A stretch of 64,000 bases of DNA from Butyrivibrio sp. XPD2002 (GCF_000423945.1 NZ_AUIY01000004.1:184138-248137); one strand, 5' to 3'; shown: positions 9,713 to 19,570, counted from the first letter of the stretch. Notes: generated by a model not told the origin, from the letters alone. Made by a program: numbers and translations.

Positions 9713-10748
9713 ACCTTATATGCCAGAGCTTCCAGACTTGGATAGCATCATTCATTCAGGGGCTTTGGCGTACGGTGATTATACAAAAGAATTTGAAAAG
9801 AAACTAAGAGATTTCTTTGGCGTACCATATCTTATGGTTACTACTAGCTTTCATTTGGCGATATCTGTTGCATTAACTGCTATGGATATCAAAATTGGAG
9901 ATAGTGTTATTGTGTCACCAATGGCCTGCCTGGCTTCCACACAACCGTATCTTTCTTATGGCCTCAATATCCATTGGGCCGACGTGGATCCTAAGACAGG
10001 GACTCTAGATCCGGTATCTGCTGAAAAAAAAATTACTGAAAATACTAAAGCCATCATTCATAACCATTTCTGTGGGTATCCAGGATATATAGATGAAATC
10101 AATGAGATAGGTGCCCGCCATGGGATTCCTGTAATTGATGATGGCATAGAATGTTTTGGCTCAGAATATCACGGAATGAAAATAGGCAACTGTGGTACAG
10201 ATTTAACAATTTTTTCTTTGACAGCAGTACGTTTTTGCAATTGCATTGATGGCGGAGTTGTTATTTTCAAGGACAAAGATTTGTATGAGAAAAGCCTGCT
10301 CATTCGTGATTGTGGAATTGACAGAAAAATTTTTAGAGATGAACTTGGTGAAATCAGTCAAGAATGCGATATTAGTCTTGTGGGTTATAGTGCTACTATG
10401 AGCAATGTAAACGGCTATATTGGGATAAGGCAGATGGACGCAATTGAAGACTTATTAGAAAAGCACCGTAGTCAGGCTGAAAATTGGCGAATACTGCACG
10501 AAGAACATAAGGATTTAATTCCTATATATCGTGAGCAGTGCAATCCGAATTACTGGGTGTATGGGTTACTGGCCGATGATAAAATCGGAACGATTAAAAG
10601 ATTTAGAGAAATGGGATATTTTGCATCTGGGGTTCACATTAGGAATGATATATATAGTGTGTTCGGGAATCATAATGAAAGACTACCAGGTGTTGAAGAA
10701 TTTTATAGAAGATTTGTAGCTTTGCCATGTGGATGGTGGATGGAATGA
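9696..10748 (+). CDS. DegT/DnrJ/EryC1-fold protein with PLP lysine replaced by arginine
   Basis: A 350-residue relative of the aminotransferase at 7527. The two proteins share the opening (PLYKPYMPEL against PLVKPYLSPR), the WADVDPKTGTLDP block and the closing PCGWW. At the Schiff-base position, where the sister has AIKQMTTIDGG, this protein reads AVRFCNCIDGG, so K182 is matched by R179 (codon CGT at 10230-10232). The phosphate-binding turn is also altered (TTSFHLA). Such a protein cannot form the usual internal aldimine. It may be a partner subunit, a binding protein, or an enzyme with other chemistry. The frame is intact with a GGAGG site, so it is not simply decayed. Confidence 0.8.
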   Translation: MIPLYKPYMPELPDLDSIIHSGALAYGDYTKEFEKKLRDFFGVPYLMVTTSFHLAISVALTAMDIKIGDSVIVSPMACLASTQPYLSYGLNIHWADVDPKTGTLDPVSAEKKITENTKAIIHNHFCGYPGYIDEINEIGARHGIPVIDDGIECFGSEYHGMKIGNCGTDLTIFSLTAVRFCNCIDGGVVIFKDKDLYEKSLLIRDCGIDRKIFRDELGEISQECDISLVGYSATMSNVNGYIGIRQMDAIEDLLEKHRSQAENWRILHEEHKDLIPIYREQCNPNYWVYGLLADDKIGTIKRFREMGYFASGVHIRNDIYSVFGNHNERLPGVEEFYRRFVALPCGWWME

Positions 10749-11272
10749 TTGATTATAGGATTATTTTTAAAAAGACCTCAGAGCTTTTGAATGAAGAAAG
10801 TGACATGATAATTTCTCTCAAGCAGCAACACTGGGGTTATTCATATGAAGAGCAAAAAGTGTGGTTGGATAATAATATCCTGCCAGACGACAGCCATCTC
10901 TTGATTTTTAAGGGGGGGGTACTTGTCGCCTATTTGAATGCTATTAACGTTAATGTAAGCATTAATAAATACCTACACAGAATGTTAGGCATAGGGAACG
11001 TGTGTGTGAGAAAAGAATTTACACATCTAGGGGCGGGAACAGTACTCATGTCTTTTATGAATAGCCTTATTAAGGAATTTGAACGCCCAGGGATTCTGCT
11101 GTGCAAAGAAGAATTAGTCAGTTTTTACAAGCAAACAAGCTGGATTGAGGTTTTTTCAAGTGAAACGTTTGTTGTTGATCAATTATTTAAGCATAAAGTA
11201 ATGCTTTACGATCCCAATAACATGGTTATATTAAAAAGACCGATGGTTATAGAGTTGTCCAGGAACTTTTAG
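10745..11272 (+). CDS. GNAT-like N-acyltransferase, probable
   Basis: Start ATG 10745 overlaps the previous stop as ATGA, so translation is likely coupled. The 175-residue protein has the GNAT-like stretch GNVCVRKEFTHLGAGTVLM near residue 85, resembling the acyl-CoA pyrophosphate loop, and a C-terminal region with FYKQTSWIE, typical of the final GNAT strand and helix. It would fit N-acylation of the amino sugar made by the adjacent aminotransferase pair. The match is weak in the first third. A G8 tract lies at 10912-10919. Confidence 0.6.
   Translation: MIDYRIIFKKTSELLNEESDMIISLKQQHWGYSYEEQKVWLDNNILPDDSHLLIFKGGVLVAYLNAINVNVSINKYLHRMLGIGNVCVRKEFTHLGAGTVLMSFMNSLIKEFERPGILLCKEELVSFYKQTSWIEVFSSETFVVDQLFKHKVMLYDPNNMVILKRPMVIELSRNF
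10912..10919 (+). repeat. G8 homopolymer inside GNAT-like gene
   Basis: Eight consecutive G bases encode Lys-Gly-Gly-Val in the 10745 gene. One-base slippage would truncate the protein. It is one of five G7-G9 tracts within coding sequence in the first 21.5 kb. Confidence 0.9.
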
Positions 11273-11327
11273 ATACTGATTAGATTTTGCATCATTCTGT
11301 GTAATTATCGTTTACACGGAGGATGTT

Positions 11328-12227
11328 ATGAGTAAATCAATAAAGTTGTCTACACTTGCACAGAAACTTAATCTTAGGTACGAGGGCAAAGATGTTGAGA
11401 TAGATGGATTGGGGTTATGCAATCGTGATACAGAATACTTATCCATTCTTTCATATGTTACATCTGAGGCATATATAGATAATGTCATAGAGAATAAAGC
11501 AATTGTAGCTTTAGTTGCAGACGAAAGGTTTTTTGTAACATATTCATCTGTAGTAGGAAGAAGAGATGTTTCATTCATCGTATCGGAAAAACCTGAGGTG
11601 TGCTTTTATCGTATTCACGAAGCACTCTGTGAATCGGGTGAATTATATGAAAAGTATGATTTTAGTCCAATAATCGGAAACAACTGTGAAATAGCTAATT
11701 CGGTAGTCATTGAGAAGGGAGTTATTATAGGTGAAAATGTAAGGATTGGACACAATACAGTTATACGGTCAGGCAGCGTGATTGACAATAATGTTATAAT
11801 AGGTTGCAATACAACAATTGGTTCAGAAGGATTCCAACTAATCACGGATAGCGACTTATTACCAATGCATATTACTCATGTTGGACGTTGTCATATTTGT
11901 TCTAATGTCTATGTGGGAGATAATACATGCGTATGTAATAGCTTATTTGGAGGGGAAACCTACGTAGGAGAAGGTTCAAAGATAGATAATTTAGTGCATA
12001 TAGCACATAATTTATATATAGGTAAAGCAGCTGTTATTACAGCCCATGTGATACTGTGCGGATCTTCAAGGATAGAAGATGGAGCATGGATTGGACCAAA
12101 TTCTTCTGTCCTTAATAGGGTGATTATTGGAAAAGGAGCAAAGGTTGGATTAGGAAGTGTAGTAACAAGAGATGTTGCAGAGTTTACTGTAGTATATGGT
12201 AGTCCTGCAAAAGAACACAGGAAGTAA
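11328..12227 (+). CDS. LpxD-like left-handed beta-helix acyltransferase
   Basis: At 299 residues it has LpxD-like architecture. An N-terminal domain (residues 1-100) resembles the uridine-binding domain of UDP-3-O-acylglucosamine N-acyltransferase. Many hexapeptide repeats follow (IGENVRIGHNTVIRSGSVI onward) and then HIAHNLYIG, where LpxD has its catalytic histidine region. No lipid A genes are present and the context is Gram-positive-like, so the acceptor is probably a UDP-amino sugar for the surface glycan. A GGAGG site precedes ATG 11328. Acyl donor (ACP or CoA) is unknown. It lies between the aminotransferases and the CapE-type dehydratase. Confidence 0.8.
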   Translation: MSKSIKLSTLAQKLNLRYEGKDVEIDGLGLCNRDTEYLSILSYVTSEAYIDNVIENKAIVALVADERFFVTYSSVVGRRDVSFIVSEKPEVCFYRIHEALCESGELYEKYDFSPIIGNNCEIANSVVIEKGVIIGENVRIGHNTVIRSGSVIDNNVIIGCNTTIGSEGFQLITDSDLLPMHITHVGRCHICSNVYVGDNTCVCNSLFGGETYVGEGSKIDNLVHIAHNLYIGKAAVITAHVILCGSSRIEDGAWIGPNSSVLNRVIIGKGAKVGLGSVVTRDVAEFTVVYGSPAKEHRK

Positions 12228-12281
12228 TAATACTTCTGTTGAAAGTATACATTGTATGAACATAGTAGGAGGATTATTTTA

Positions 12282-13346
12282 ATGCCAAAGTACAATTCGC
12301 CAGAGTTTTTCAAGGGAAAAACACTTATGATAACAGGGGGTACTGGTTCATTCGGAACAACAGTTTTGAAACGTTTCTTATCTTCAGATATAGAACAAAT
12401 ACGAATCTTTTCACGTGATGAAAAGAAACAGGATGATCTGAGGCATGAACTTCAGGCAAAGTATCCAGATTATTCAGAGAAAGTAAGATTTTTTATTGGG
12501 GATGTGAGAGATTTCAACTCTATTAGGGATGCTGTGGATGGAGTAGACTTTATTTTTCATGCGGCAGCGCTTAAGCAGGTTCCGTCTTGTGAGTTTTTTC
12601 CTGTTGAAGCTGTAAAGACAAATGTGCTAGGAACTGAGAATATGCTTAATGCTGCAATACAGGCGAAAGTTAAGAACGTGGTTTGCCTTTCAACAGATAA
12701 GGCTGCGTATCCAATTAATGCTATGGGAATCTCCAAGGCTATGATGGAGAAGGTTATTAGGGCAAATGCCTTAAGGGCGGCTGAAAAAGGAGGTACTGTA
12801 ATATCTTGCACACGATATGGAAATGTTATGTGTTCTCGTGGATCTATTATTCCATTGTTCATTGAACAGATAAAGGCCGGTAATCCGATAACAATTACAG
12901 ATCCGAATATGACCAGATTCCTTATGAATCTAGACGAGGCAGTAGATCTTGTGATGTTTGCTTTTGAACATGCAAAGCCTGGGGATCTTTTTGTTCAAAA
13001 ATCTGATGCTAGTACGATTGGTACGCTGGGAAAAGCGGTTCAGCAGCTATTTGGAGATACTGGCACAAAGATTATTGGCGCTAGACATGGGGAGAAACTT
13101 TACGAGACACTGTTAACAAAGGAAGAGCGTGTTAAGGCAGAGGACATGGGTGATTACTTCCGTGTTACACCAGATGAAAGAGGATTAAACTATGATAAGT
13201 ATCTGGCAACTTATGGTTCTTTGATTGAAGCGGATGAGGCATATACTAGCCATAATACAAATAGATTAGATGTTGATGGTACTGTAAAAAAGATAATGAC
13301 TACGGAATATGTTAATGAGCAGCTTCAAACCATGAAAGAGAGATGA
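12282..13346 (+). CDS. CapE/FlaA1-type UDP-GlcNAc 4,6-dehydratase (5-inverting or retaining)
   Basis: Short-chain dehydrogenase fold with the NAD-binding TGGTGSFG motif near residue 16. RDEKKQDDLRHEL, STDKAAYPINAMG (Met in place of the usual catalytic Tyr, as in this branch), DERGLNYDKY and SHNTNRLDV all resemble CapE of the Staphylococcus aureus L-FucNAc route. ATG 12282 with AGGAGG at 12267-12272 is preferred over the TTG at 12252. Because CapF and CapG partners are absent, the 4-keto-6-deoxy product is more likely passed to the aminotransferases upstream. About 354 residues is normal. Confidence 0.85.
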   Translation: MPKYNSPEFFKGKTLMITGGTGSFGTTVLKRFLSSDIEQIRIFSRDEKKQDDLRHELQAKYPDYSEKVRFFIGDVRDFNSIRDAVDGVDFIFHAAALKQVPSCEFFPVEAVKTNVLGTENMLNAAIQAKVKNVVCLSTDKAAYPINAMGISKAMMEKVIRANALRAAEKGGTVISCTRYGNVMCSRGSIIPLFIEQIKAGNPITITDPNMTRFLMNLDEAVDLVMFAFEHAKPGDLFVQKSDASTIGTLGKAVQQLFGDTGTKIIGARHGEKLYETLLTKEERVKAEDMGDYFRVTPDERGLNYDKYLATYGSLIEADEAYTSHNTNRLDVDGTVKKIMTTEYVNEQLQTMKER

Positions 13347-15247
13347 CAATGGCTCCTCTGATTATTTTTTGCTTTTTAATACTGTCAGGAGATTACCTGG
13401 CAGTATCAGTTTTTAGGTGTAAATTTGGTGAGATAACACCATTTACATTTTGTATCATACCACTTATTGCATATATATTTGGATTGCTAAATATTCTGCA
13501 TATAGGCGCATATGCTGTGTGTTTTTTTGCAGCAGGCGCCTATATTGTTGGTACGGTTTTTTTGTATAAAAGAAGAGACTTTTCTTTGCTCAAAAATGGG
13601 TTTTATGAATACACGTTTGTGACTTTCCTTATAGTTGGAACTTTAGCTTTATGGGGTGATTATGGTCAGCTGGCAAGTGGGTATGATGATATCGGACACT
13701 GGCAAGATTGCGTAAAAACTATGATTTGTATAGATGACTTTTATGCAAATCCTATTGGCCATTCGACTTTTGGGACATATCCTCCTTTTATGGCTTTAAT
13801 ACAGTATGTGATTCAGGTGCTACAGATGAGTGTTTTTGGAACGGAATTCTGTGAGTGGATCAACATCTATATTTACCATATGTTCACATTCTCACTCTTT
13901 CTTCCGGTAATGGGGATTATATCGAAGAAAGCAAAATGGACAAATTATATGATTTGGGTTGGTATCATTATAATTCTTCCAACCATCCTATTTCAGCGGG
14001 TATTTGCAAGTACGATGATAGATCCCTTTATGTCAGTTGCTGCAGGAGTGATGTTTTTTCTGATAGCTAAAAGGAAAGAGTTCAGGTGCAGCAACATTAT
14101 TCTTTGCGCGCTGATACCAGGAATAGCGATAACTAAAGATCTTGGTCTTTTGTTTGCTGCATTTGGTGCGGCATTTCTACTGTATTGTTCAGTCAAAGAG
14201 AAAAGCAGGTGTGGGATAATTCCTTTAATAGGTACTGTTGTAGCTAAGATCAGCTGGAATGAAGTGATAAGAATAAACCATGCAGTAGATGCCAAGCCTA
14301 ATTCAGTAAATTGGTATAATTATGTTTTGGCTCTTTTGGGGGAATATGGAGATCTTGAGGAATACAAGATACAATGTGTGTCAAATTATCGTAGGGCGCT
14401 GTTTGATAAAACAGCATTTATTGGTAATTCTTTTTTAAAGGTTGATATTAGTTTCTTTGTTTTGTTTGCAGTTATGTTACTAACATTTTTGTTATGGTAT
14501 ATGAAAATGAAGAGAAGGGGGAAACAGGGATATTTACTTGCGAATCTAATATTCTATTGTGCAATGCTAGTTACGTTTCTTTTTGGACTTGGTGGCGTAT
14601 ATATGGACAAGTTCGTTTATACAGAAGCAGTATCATTGGCATCATATACGAGATATGTAAATACGTTGGTTAATGTTCTTTTGGTCGAATTAGTTCTCTT
14701 TTATTTGACGGATTCTTCAATACCTAGCTCGAGAATTGCAGTAATTACATTAGGCGTATTGTTGATAATAGCCCCTATTAACAATATTTTTAGCTATATA
14801 ACACGTGCCTACCCAAGAACACAACATGAGGCTCGGAAAGATGCGGATTTATTTGCTCAAGAAATAGTTGAGAATTGCAATGATGGAGCTAATGTTTATT
14901 TGGTATCTCAGCGTGATAGAGGCTGGGATTATCTGGTTATAAAATTCATGTCGAGACCAAGTATTTGTTTACAGTCAATAGTGGGAGATGACTATAATTG
15001 GAGTTTTGTTAAAGAGGACGATCCTAATGATATTTATGTAAAAGAGATGTCTTTAGAGCGATGGAGTAATGAACTATTTGAAGAGGACATGTATGATTAT
15101 GTGGCAATTTCAAAAGTGGATAGTTATTTTCAAGAGACATTTATATCTATCTTTATGAACATAGATAATGTTTTGCCTCATTCGATATATAGAGTTAATA
15201 GAGAGAGAAGATTGTTAGAACCCGTTTATGTACGTGCTGAAAAATGA
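13343..15247 (+). CDS. Large multi-membrane GT-C-like protein
   Basis: A 634-residue protein with about eleven or twelve membrane segments. An acidic first loop near residue 110 (GYDDIGHWQDC) resembles the catalytic loop of GT-C glycosyltransferases, which use polyprenyl-phosphate sugars outside the membrane. The last 150 residues form a soluble extracytoplasmic domain. It starts by an ATGA overlap with the dehydratase. No specific family could be named, so transferase function is inference from topology and context. Confidence 0.55.
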   Translation: MTMAPLIIFCFLILSGDYLAVSVFRCKFGEITPFTFCIIPLIAYIFGLLNILHIGAYAVCFFAAGAYIVGTVFLYKRRDFSLLKNGFYEYTFVTFLIVGTLALWGDYGQLASGYDDIGHWQDCVKTMICIDDFYANPIGHSTFGTYPPFMALIQYVIQVLQMSVFGTEFCEWINIYIYHMFTFSLFLPVMGIISKKAKWTNYMIWVGIIIILPTILFQRVFASTMIDPFMSVAAGVMFFLIAKRKEFRCSNIILCALIPGIAITKDLGLLFAAFGAAFLLYCSVKEKSRCGIIPLIGTVVAKISWNEVIRINHAVDAKPNSVNWYNYVLALLGEYGDLEEYKIQCVSNYRRALFDKTAFIGNSFLKVDISFFVLFAVMLLTFLLWYMKMKRRGKQGYLLANLIFYCAMLVTFLFGLGGVYMDKFVYTEAVSLASYTRYVNTLVNVLLVELVLFYLTDSSIPSSRIAVITLGVLLIIAPINNIFSYITRAYPRTQHEARKDADLFAQEIVENCNDGANVYLVSQRDRGWDYLVIKFMSRPSICLQSIVGDDYNWSFVKEDDPNDIYVKEMSLERWSNELFEEDMYDYVAISKVDSYFQETFISIFMNIDNVLPHSIYRVNRERRLLEPVYVRAEK

Positions 15248-15295
15248 TTTAGATTTCCAGAGAGAGCAGTAAAAATTTATAAGTTGGGAGACAAA

Positions 15296-16366
15296 ATGGT
15301 TGTTAACAAAGATGTTGTAGTTGTTATTCCGTCTTTGAATCCGGATGAAAAACTCATATATTATGTAGATACATTGATAAAACTTAACTTTAAAAGAATA
15401 ATTGTTATAGATGATGGGAGTGCGCCGTCTTTTCAGCATATTTTTGATGCACTGGATGAGAGGGTAATGCTGGTTCGACATGAAAGAAATCTTGGAAAAG
15501 GCGCTGCACTGAAAACTGGATTCAAGCAGATAGAAAAATACTTGCGGGATGCAAAGTATATAATAACGGCTGACAGCGATGGACAGCATACGTCGTCAGA
15601 CTTGGAAAAAGTTGTCTTAAAGATGAGAGGTGGGGCCGATAACGCTCTTTATCTTGGAACACGAAATTTCCATTTGCCAGATATACCATTTAAAAGTAGA
15701 GCTGGAAACCGGATTACTTCCGCTATTTTTTTTGTGCTTTATGGCAGATATCTTCCTGATACACAGACTGGTCTTAGGGGATTTAGCAAAAGGCTTCTAC
15801 CTTTTATGATAGAAACGCAAGGGGAGCGTTACGAATATGAAATGAATGTGCTAATAAGATGTGCGCAAAAAAGAATCCCTTTTGTCGGAGTTCCAATCGA
15901 TACAATTTATGAGAATAACAACAAAGGCTCTCATTTTAATCCTGTCACAGATAGTTTTAGGATTTACAGGATACTTATTGGGAATTTTTTACTGTTTGCA
16001 AGAAATAGTCTGATGTGCATGTTTCTTGACCAGGGCTTATTTTTCTTTTTGGACATTATTCTTTTTACAAATGGTGATACCAAAGCGGCGGGTTATATTT
16101 TTGCCTCAACCGCAATTGCTCGAGTTATTAGTGGAATAGTAAATTATTCGTTAAATCAAAAATATGTGTTTGATAGTAATAGAAATAAAGGTAGTTTCTT
16201 TAGATATACTTTATTGTGTGGGGGGATTATGCTAGCTAGTGCATTTGGCACGTGGGGATTAAGCACATTAGGGATGCACAGCAACGTGGCGAAAGCTTTT
16301 GTTGATCTCCTGCTGTATTTTGCTAGTTATAAGTTTCAACAGATTTGGGTCTTTGAAGACAATTAA
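15296..16366 (+). CDS. GT2 glycosyltransferase fused to GtrA-like membrane domain
   Basis: The first ~230 residues are a DPM1-like GT2 domain: VVIPSLNPDEKL, an RNLGKGAAL motif, TADSDGQH (DXD) and a DTQTGLRGF acceptor loop. The last ~120 residues have four membrane segments and the SYKFQQIWVF ending of GtrA proteins. Such fusions make or flip a polyprenyl-phosphate sugar, which would feed GT-C enzymes like the neighbour at 13343. ATG 15296, after TGGGAG, is chosen over TTG 15284. Confidence 0.85.
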   Translation: MVVNKDVVVVIPSLNPDEKLIYYVDTLIKLNFKRIIVIDDGSAPSFQHIFDALDERVMLVRHERNLGKGAALKTGFKQIEKYLRDAKYIITADSDGQHTSSDLEKVVLKMRGGADNALYLGTRNFHLPDIPFKSRAGNRITSAIFFVLYGRYLPDTQTGLRGFSKRLLPFMIETQGERYEYEMNVLIRCAQKRIPFVGVPIDTIYENNNKGSHFNPVTDSFRIYRILIGNFLLFARNSLMCMFLDQGLFFFLDIILFTNGDTKAAGYIFASTAIARVISGIVNYSLNQKYVFDSNRNKGSFFRYTLLCGGIMLASAFGTWGLSTLGMHSNVAKAFVDLLLYFASYKFQQIWVFEDN

Positions 16367-16418
16367 AAAATAGAATAGTAAGGGCACTGACTGGATAGTG
16401 CATTAAGGAGTTAGACCA

Positions 16419-17966
16419 ATGGCAGGACCGTTTTCTAAGGATAAGGAAAAGATACTGGCAAAGCCAAAAGTGATTCTTTCATTTTTCCTTTTTTTATGTA
16501 TAGTTGTTTTTTGTGTAAATGAAGTTAGTTACATTTTTCGTTATAACTATGCACATAGAGACGCACTAATTGGTTTTGAAAACGAAGACCATGTAAATGT
16601 CGTATTTGTTGGTGGGAGCAATGTACGATGTGCAATACAACCATTAGAAGGATGGAAGGAATATGGAATTACATCTTACAATTATGCAGCTAATGCGGCA
16701 AAGTTTGATTTGTTTCCTCGGTATATGGACGTGATTAGAAAGTACAATAGTCCTGAGTTATTTGTTATAGATTTGAGAACCTTGCCATTAGTTGTAAAAG
16801 GTGTAGAAGAAAAGGCTATTCGAGGATGGGCAGATTGTTACGACATATATGATCCCATTAGGATAAGAGGCATATGTGATTATTTTTTTAGAAGAGACTA
16901 CGACTTGAATGAAATACCATCTTTTTTCTTGGATATAATGAGATTTCATACTCAGGATAAAAATCTGGGAGTCAATACACAATGGGCGCCATTGAAGCGT
17001 AGTGAGATAAGAGATATAACAAAAGGTGCTGATGATGTGTGCGAGATAAATGCTTATAATACCATTATGTTGACACCAGAAGGCAAGGGAATGTCGGAAT
17101 TACAAATGAAGGTCTTAAAAGAAGTGCTGGATTATTGTGATAATAATCATTTAAATGCATTGTTTATTTGCACTCCGTATATACTGAGCAAAGAAGATTA
17201 TGATGTCTTTGATGCTGCAGAGAAGATCATTTCTGAAAGAGGTTATACATTTCAAAACTTAAACGATCATTGTGAAGAAATAGGAATTGATTTTAACACC
17301 CATTTTTGTGATGTAAATCATACTAATTATCTTGGAGCAAAGGCTGTTTCGGCATATATATTTAATTATCTGTCATCTAACTATTCTTTTTCTGAGCAAA
17401 GTGCAGAAAGTGCCGAGAAATGGAATGATGATTATAGTGAGTATTCAATTATCAGTGCTCAAAGACAAAGTGCAATAAATGCATTAAAGGACTCTCTAGA
17501 CGAAGCAAAGGAATCAGAGAAGGAGCTTGTTTTGGAGTCTGATTTTCGGGATTGGCTACGCATAGCCAATATGAAAGGCTTTTCGTTGGTGCTAATCCAA
17601 GACAAGAGTCTTGATTGGGATGTAGATAATGAGGATTTTGAAAGTTTTCTGGATACAAATGGCATTATTCTGAATATGGGAACCAATGTTCTTACAATAA
17701 GAGATGGTAAGGTGAGATTTGACTATCGAAAGACTAATGATAATAAAGGAACAACTGGAAATGATAGATGTCCAATAGATTTTAGCATCATCGATACAGA
17801 TGATGAATTTGGAATCGACATAAATGGGGTAGGAGTGTTTTCATCATGCAATAATGCTTTAAGAATCCTTGTAATCAATAATCAGTATAGAAGATTGGTG
17901 GATGATATTATTATTGAGAATGCAGATGGGGATCTAGCTATAGAGCACATTGCTGGTTGTAGATGA
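16419..17966 (+). CDS. SGNH/DltD-like extracytoplasmic protein, N-terminal membrane anchor
   Basis: One membrane segment at about residues 17-36 leads into an SGNH-type domain. The nucleophile region is FVGGSN with Ser67. The C-terminal catalytic pair is Asp298 and His301 in CDVNHTNYLGAKAV. The extra domain after residue 350 is beta-rich and unassigned. SGNH proteins paired with MBOAT enzymes (DltD, AlgX/AlgJ-like) hand acyl groups to the glycan outside the membrane. The MBOAT gene follows after 19 bases and an ACP gene after that. At 515 residues it is longer than DltD. Confidence 0.75.
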   Translation: MAGPFSKDKEKILAKPKVILSFFLFLCIVVFCVNEVSYIFRYNYAHRDALIGFENEDHVNVVFVGGSNVRCAIQPLEGWKEYGITSYNYAANAAKFDLFPRYMDVIRKYNSPELFVIDLRTLPLVVKGVEEKAIRGWADCYDIYDPIRIRGICDYFFRRDYDLNEIPSFFLDIMRFHTQDKNLGVNTQWAPLKRSEIRDITKGADDVCEINAYNTIMLTPEGKGMSELQMKVLKEVLDYCDNNHLNALFICTPYILSKEDYDVFDAAEKIISERGYTFQNLNDHCEEIGIDFNTHFCDVNHTNYLGAKAVSAYIFNYLSSNYSFSEQSAESAEKWNDDYSEYSIISAQRQSAINALKDSLDEAKESEKELVLESDFRDWLRIANMKGFSLVLIQDKSLDWDVDNEDFESFLDTNGIILNMGTNVLTIRDGKVRFDYRKTNDNKGTTGNDRCPIDFSIIDTDDEFGIDINGVGVFSSCNNALRILVINNQYRRLVDDIIIENADGDLAIEHIAGCR

Positions 17967-17985
17967 GTCGGAAGGTGATTATTTA

Positions 17986-19530
17986 ATGACTGTAGTATCT
18001 TTTTATTATTTGTTTTTCCTCGCAATCGGAGTTTTGATTTATTATGCTGTACCTAAAAAAGTGCAGTGGATTATTTTGCTTCTTCTTAGCCTGATTTTTT
18101 ATGTGAGTGCAGCGACTCCGTACACTATTGTTTTCCTGATTGCATCTACAATAATAGCTTATACATCAACAATTTATATATATCGTCATAAGGATGCTGA
18201 AATCTATGCAAAGACGGTTTCGATTGTCGCGATTGTTTCTGTATTGATAAACATATTGATGTGGTTTCTCCTTAAAGGAAGTGCATTTTGGATTTTGGGA
18301 TCCATTCTAATTAACAAGGTTATTCCGGGAGTTCCAGTATTGAGAGCCCTTCCAGTGGTTAGTGCCCTTGGAATGGGATATTATACTGCGCAAATTATAG
18401 GATATATATTAGATGTATTATGGGGGAATGCGGATGCACAGAAAAACCCAATAAAGCTTTTTTTATTTCTTTGTTTTTTTCCGCAACTTACTGTAGGACC
18501 AGTAAGCCGATACAATGATTTGTTGGTGCTTTATGATTATCATAAGTTTTCCTATCAAAACATTTGTATTGGGGCACAAAGAATACTGTGGGGTTTTTTT
18601 AAGAAGCTTGTAATTTCGGACAGAGTAGCGATAATAGTTAATTCAATATGGAACGACACAACAACATATGGTGGGGTATGGCCATGGATTGCGGTGTTTC
18701 TATATCCTTTGGAGATATATACTGACTTCTCCGGATGTATGGATGTGGTACTTGGGACTTCAGAACTATTCGATATTCATCTTTCTGAGAATTTCAGAAA
18801 CCCCTTTTTTTCAAGAAATTCGCAAGAGTTTTGGCAGAGGTGGCATATAACGTTGGGATCCTGGGCGAGGGATTATGTATACTATCCAGTTATGAAAAGC
18901 AGATGGATGGTTAATTTTGGAAAAAAGTGCAAGAAAAAATATGGAAAGAGATGGGGGAAATTTATTCCATGGAGTCTTTCGATGGCTATACTCTGGTTTG
19001 TAATGGGAGTTTGGCATGGATCGGTTCATCATATTTTTGGAGTGAGTTTATGGTTTTGGTTGGCACTAGTCATAAGCGAGCTGTTTGAACCTATAACAAA
19101 AAAAATAACTTGCGTATTAAGAATCAAGACCGAGAGTTTTGGATGGCATTTTTATCAAAGCGGCAGAACCTATGCGGTATATGCTTTAGGAGCTGTTTTT
19201 TTTACATCATCAAGTCTACAAATTGCATTGGCTCATTACAGGGTATTGGGTTCAAGTTTGTCGCAGCTTAATCCGTGGACGTTATTTGATGGAACAGTTT
19301 TGAATTTAGGCGTGAGCTGGAAAGATATAAATCTGATTATTTTTGGATGCGTGTGTTTGATCTTGGCAGATTATTTGCGTGAACGGTACGATTATGCTAG
19401 GATTTGGGTTAGAAATCAGAGCTTTGGATTTAGATGGCTCATATGGATAGGCATTTTTTTAGTAGTTCTTATCTATGGAATGTATGGACCAGAGTATAAT
19501 TCGAGCACATTTATTTATCAAGGCTTTTAG
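17986..19530 (+). CDS. MBOAT-family membrane O-acyltransferase (DltB/AlgI-like)
   Basis: About eleven membrane segments and the MBOAT signature: GPVSRYNDL near residue 170, then FWQRWHITL and VMGVWHGSVHH, in which His344 is the invariant catalytic histidine. DltB and AlgI move an acyl group from a cytoplasmic carrier to an outside acceptor. ATG 17986 follows GGAAGG; an earlier TTG at 17950 overlaps the previous gene and is less likely. The partners are the SGNH protein before it and the ACP after it. Confidence 0.92.
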   Translation: MTVVSFYYLFFLAIGVLIYYAVPKKVQWIILLLLSLIFYVSAATPYTIVFLIASTIIAYTSTIYIYRHKDAEIYAKTVSIVAIVSVLINILMWFLLKGSAFWILGSILINKVIPGVPVLRALPVVSALGMGYYTAQIIGYILDVLWGNADAQKNPIKLFLFLCFFPQLTVGPVSRYNDLLVLYDYHKFSYQNICIGAQRILWGFFKKLVISDRVAIIVNSIWNDTTTYGGVWPWIAVFLYPLEIYTDFSGCMDVVLGTSELFDIHLSENFRNPFFSRNSQEFWQRWHITLGSWARDYVYYPVMKSRWMVNFGKKCKKKYGKRWGKFIPWSLSMAILWFVMGVWHGSVHHIFGVSLWFWLALVISELFEPITKKITCVLRIKTESFGWHFYQSGRTYAVYALGAVFFTSSSLQIALAHYRVLGSSLSQLNPWTLFDGTVLNLGVSWKDINLIIFGCVCLILADYLRERYDYARIWVRNQSFGFRWLIWIGIFLVVLIYGMYGPEYNSSTFIYQGF

Positions 19531-19570
19531 ATGTTGATTCGTATACGTATCAGGAAGGAGAATAACTATT

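Noticed and set aside
12282..13346. Full L-FucNAc (CapE-CapF-CapG) pathway
   Set aside because: Only the CapE-type enzyme is found; the epimerase at 29535 is the hydrolysing NeuC type and no CapF-like reductase was seen.
16384..16401. Hairpin GCACT/AGTGC before the SGNH gene
   Set aside because: Five base pairs only, no T-tract, and it lies just ahead of the ribosome site; likely chance.
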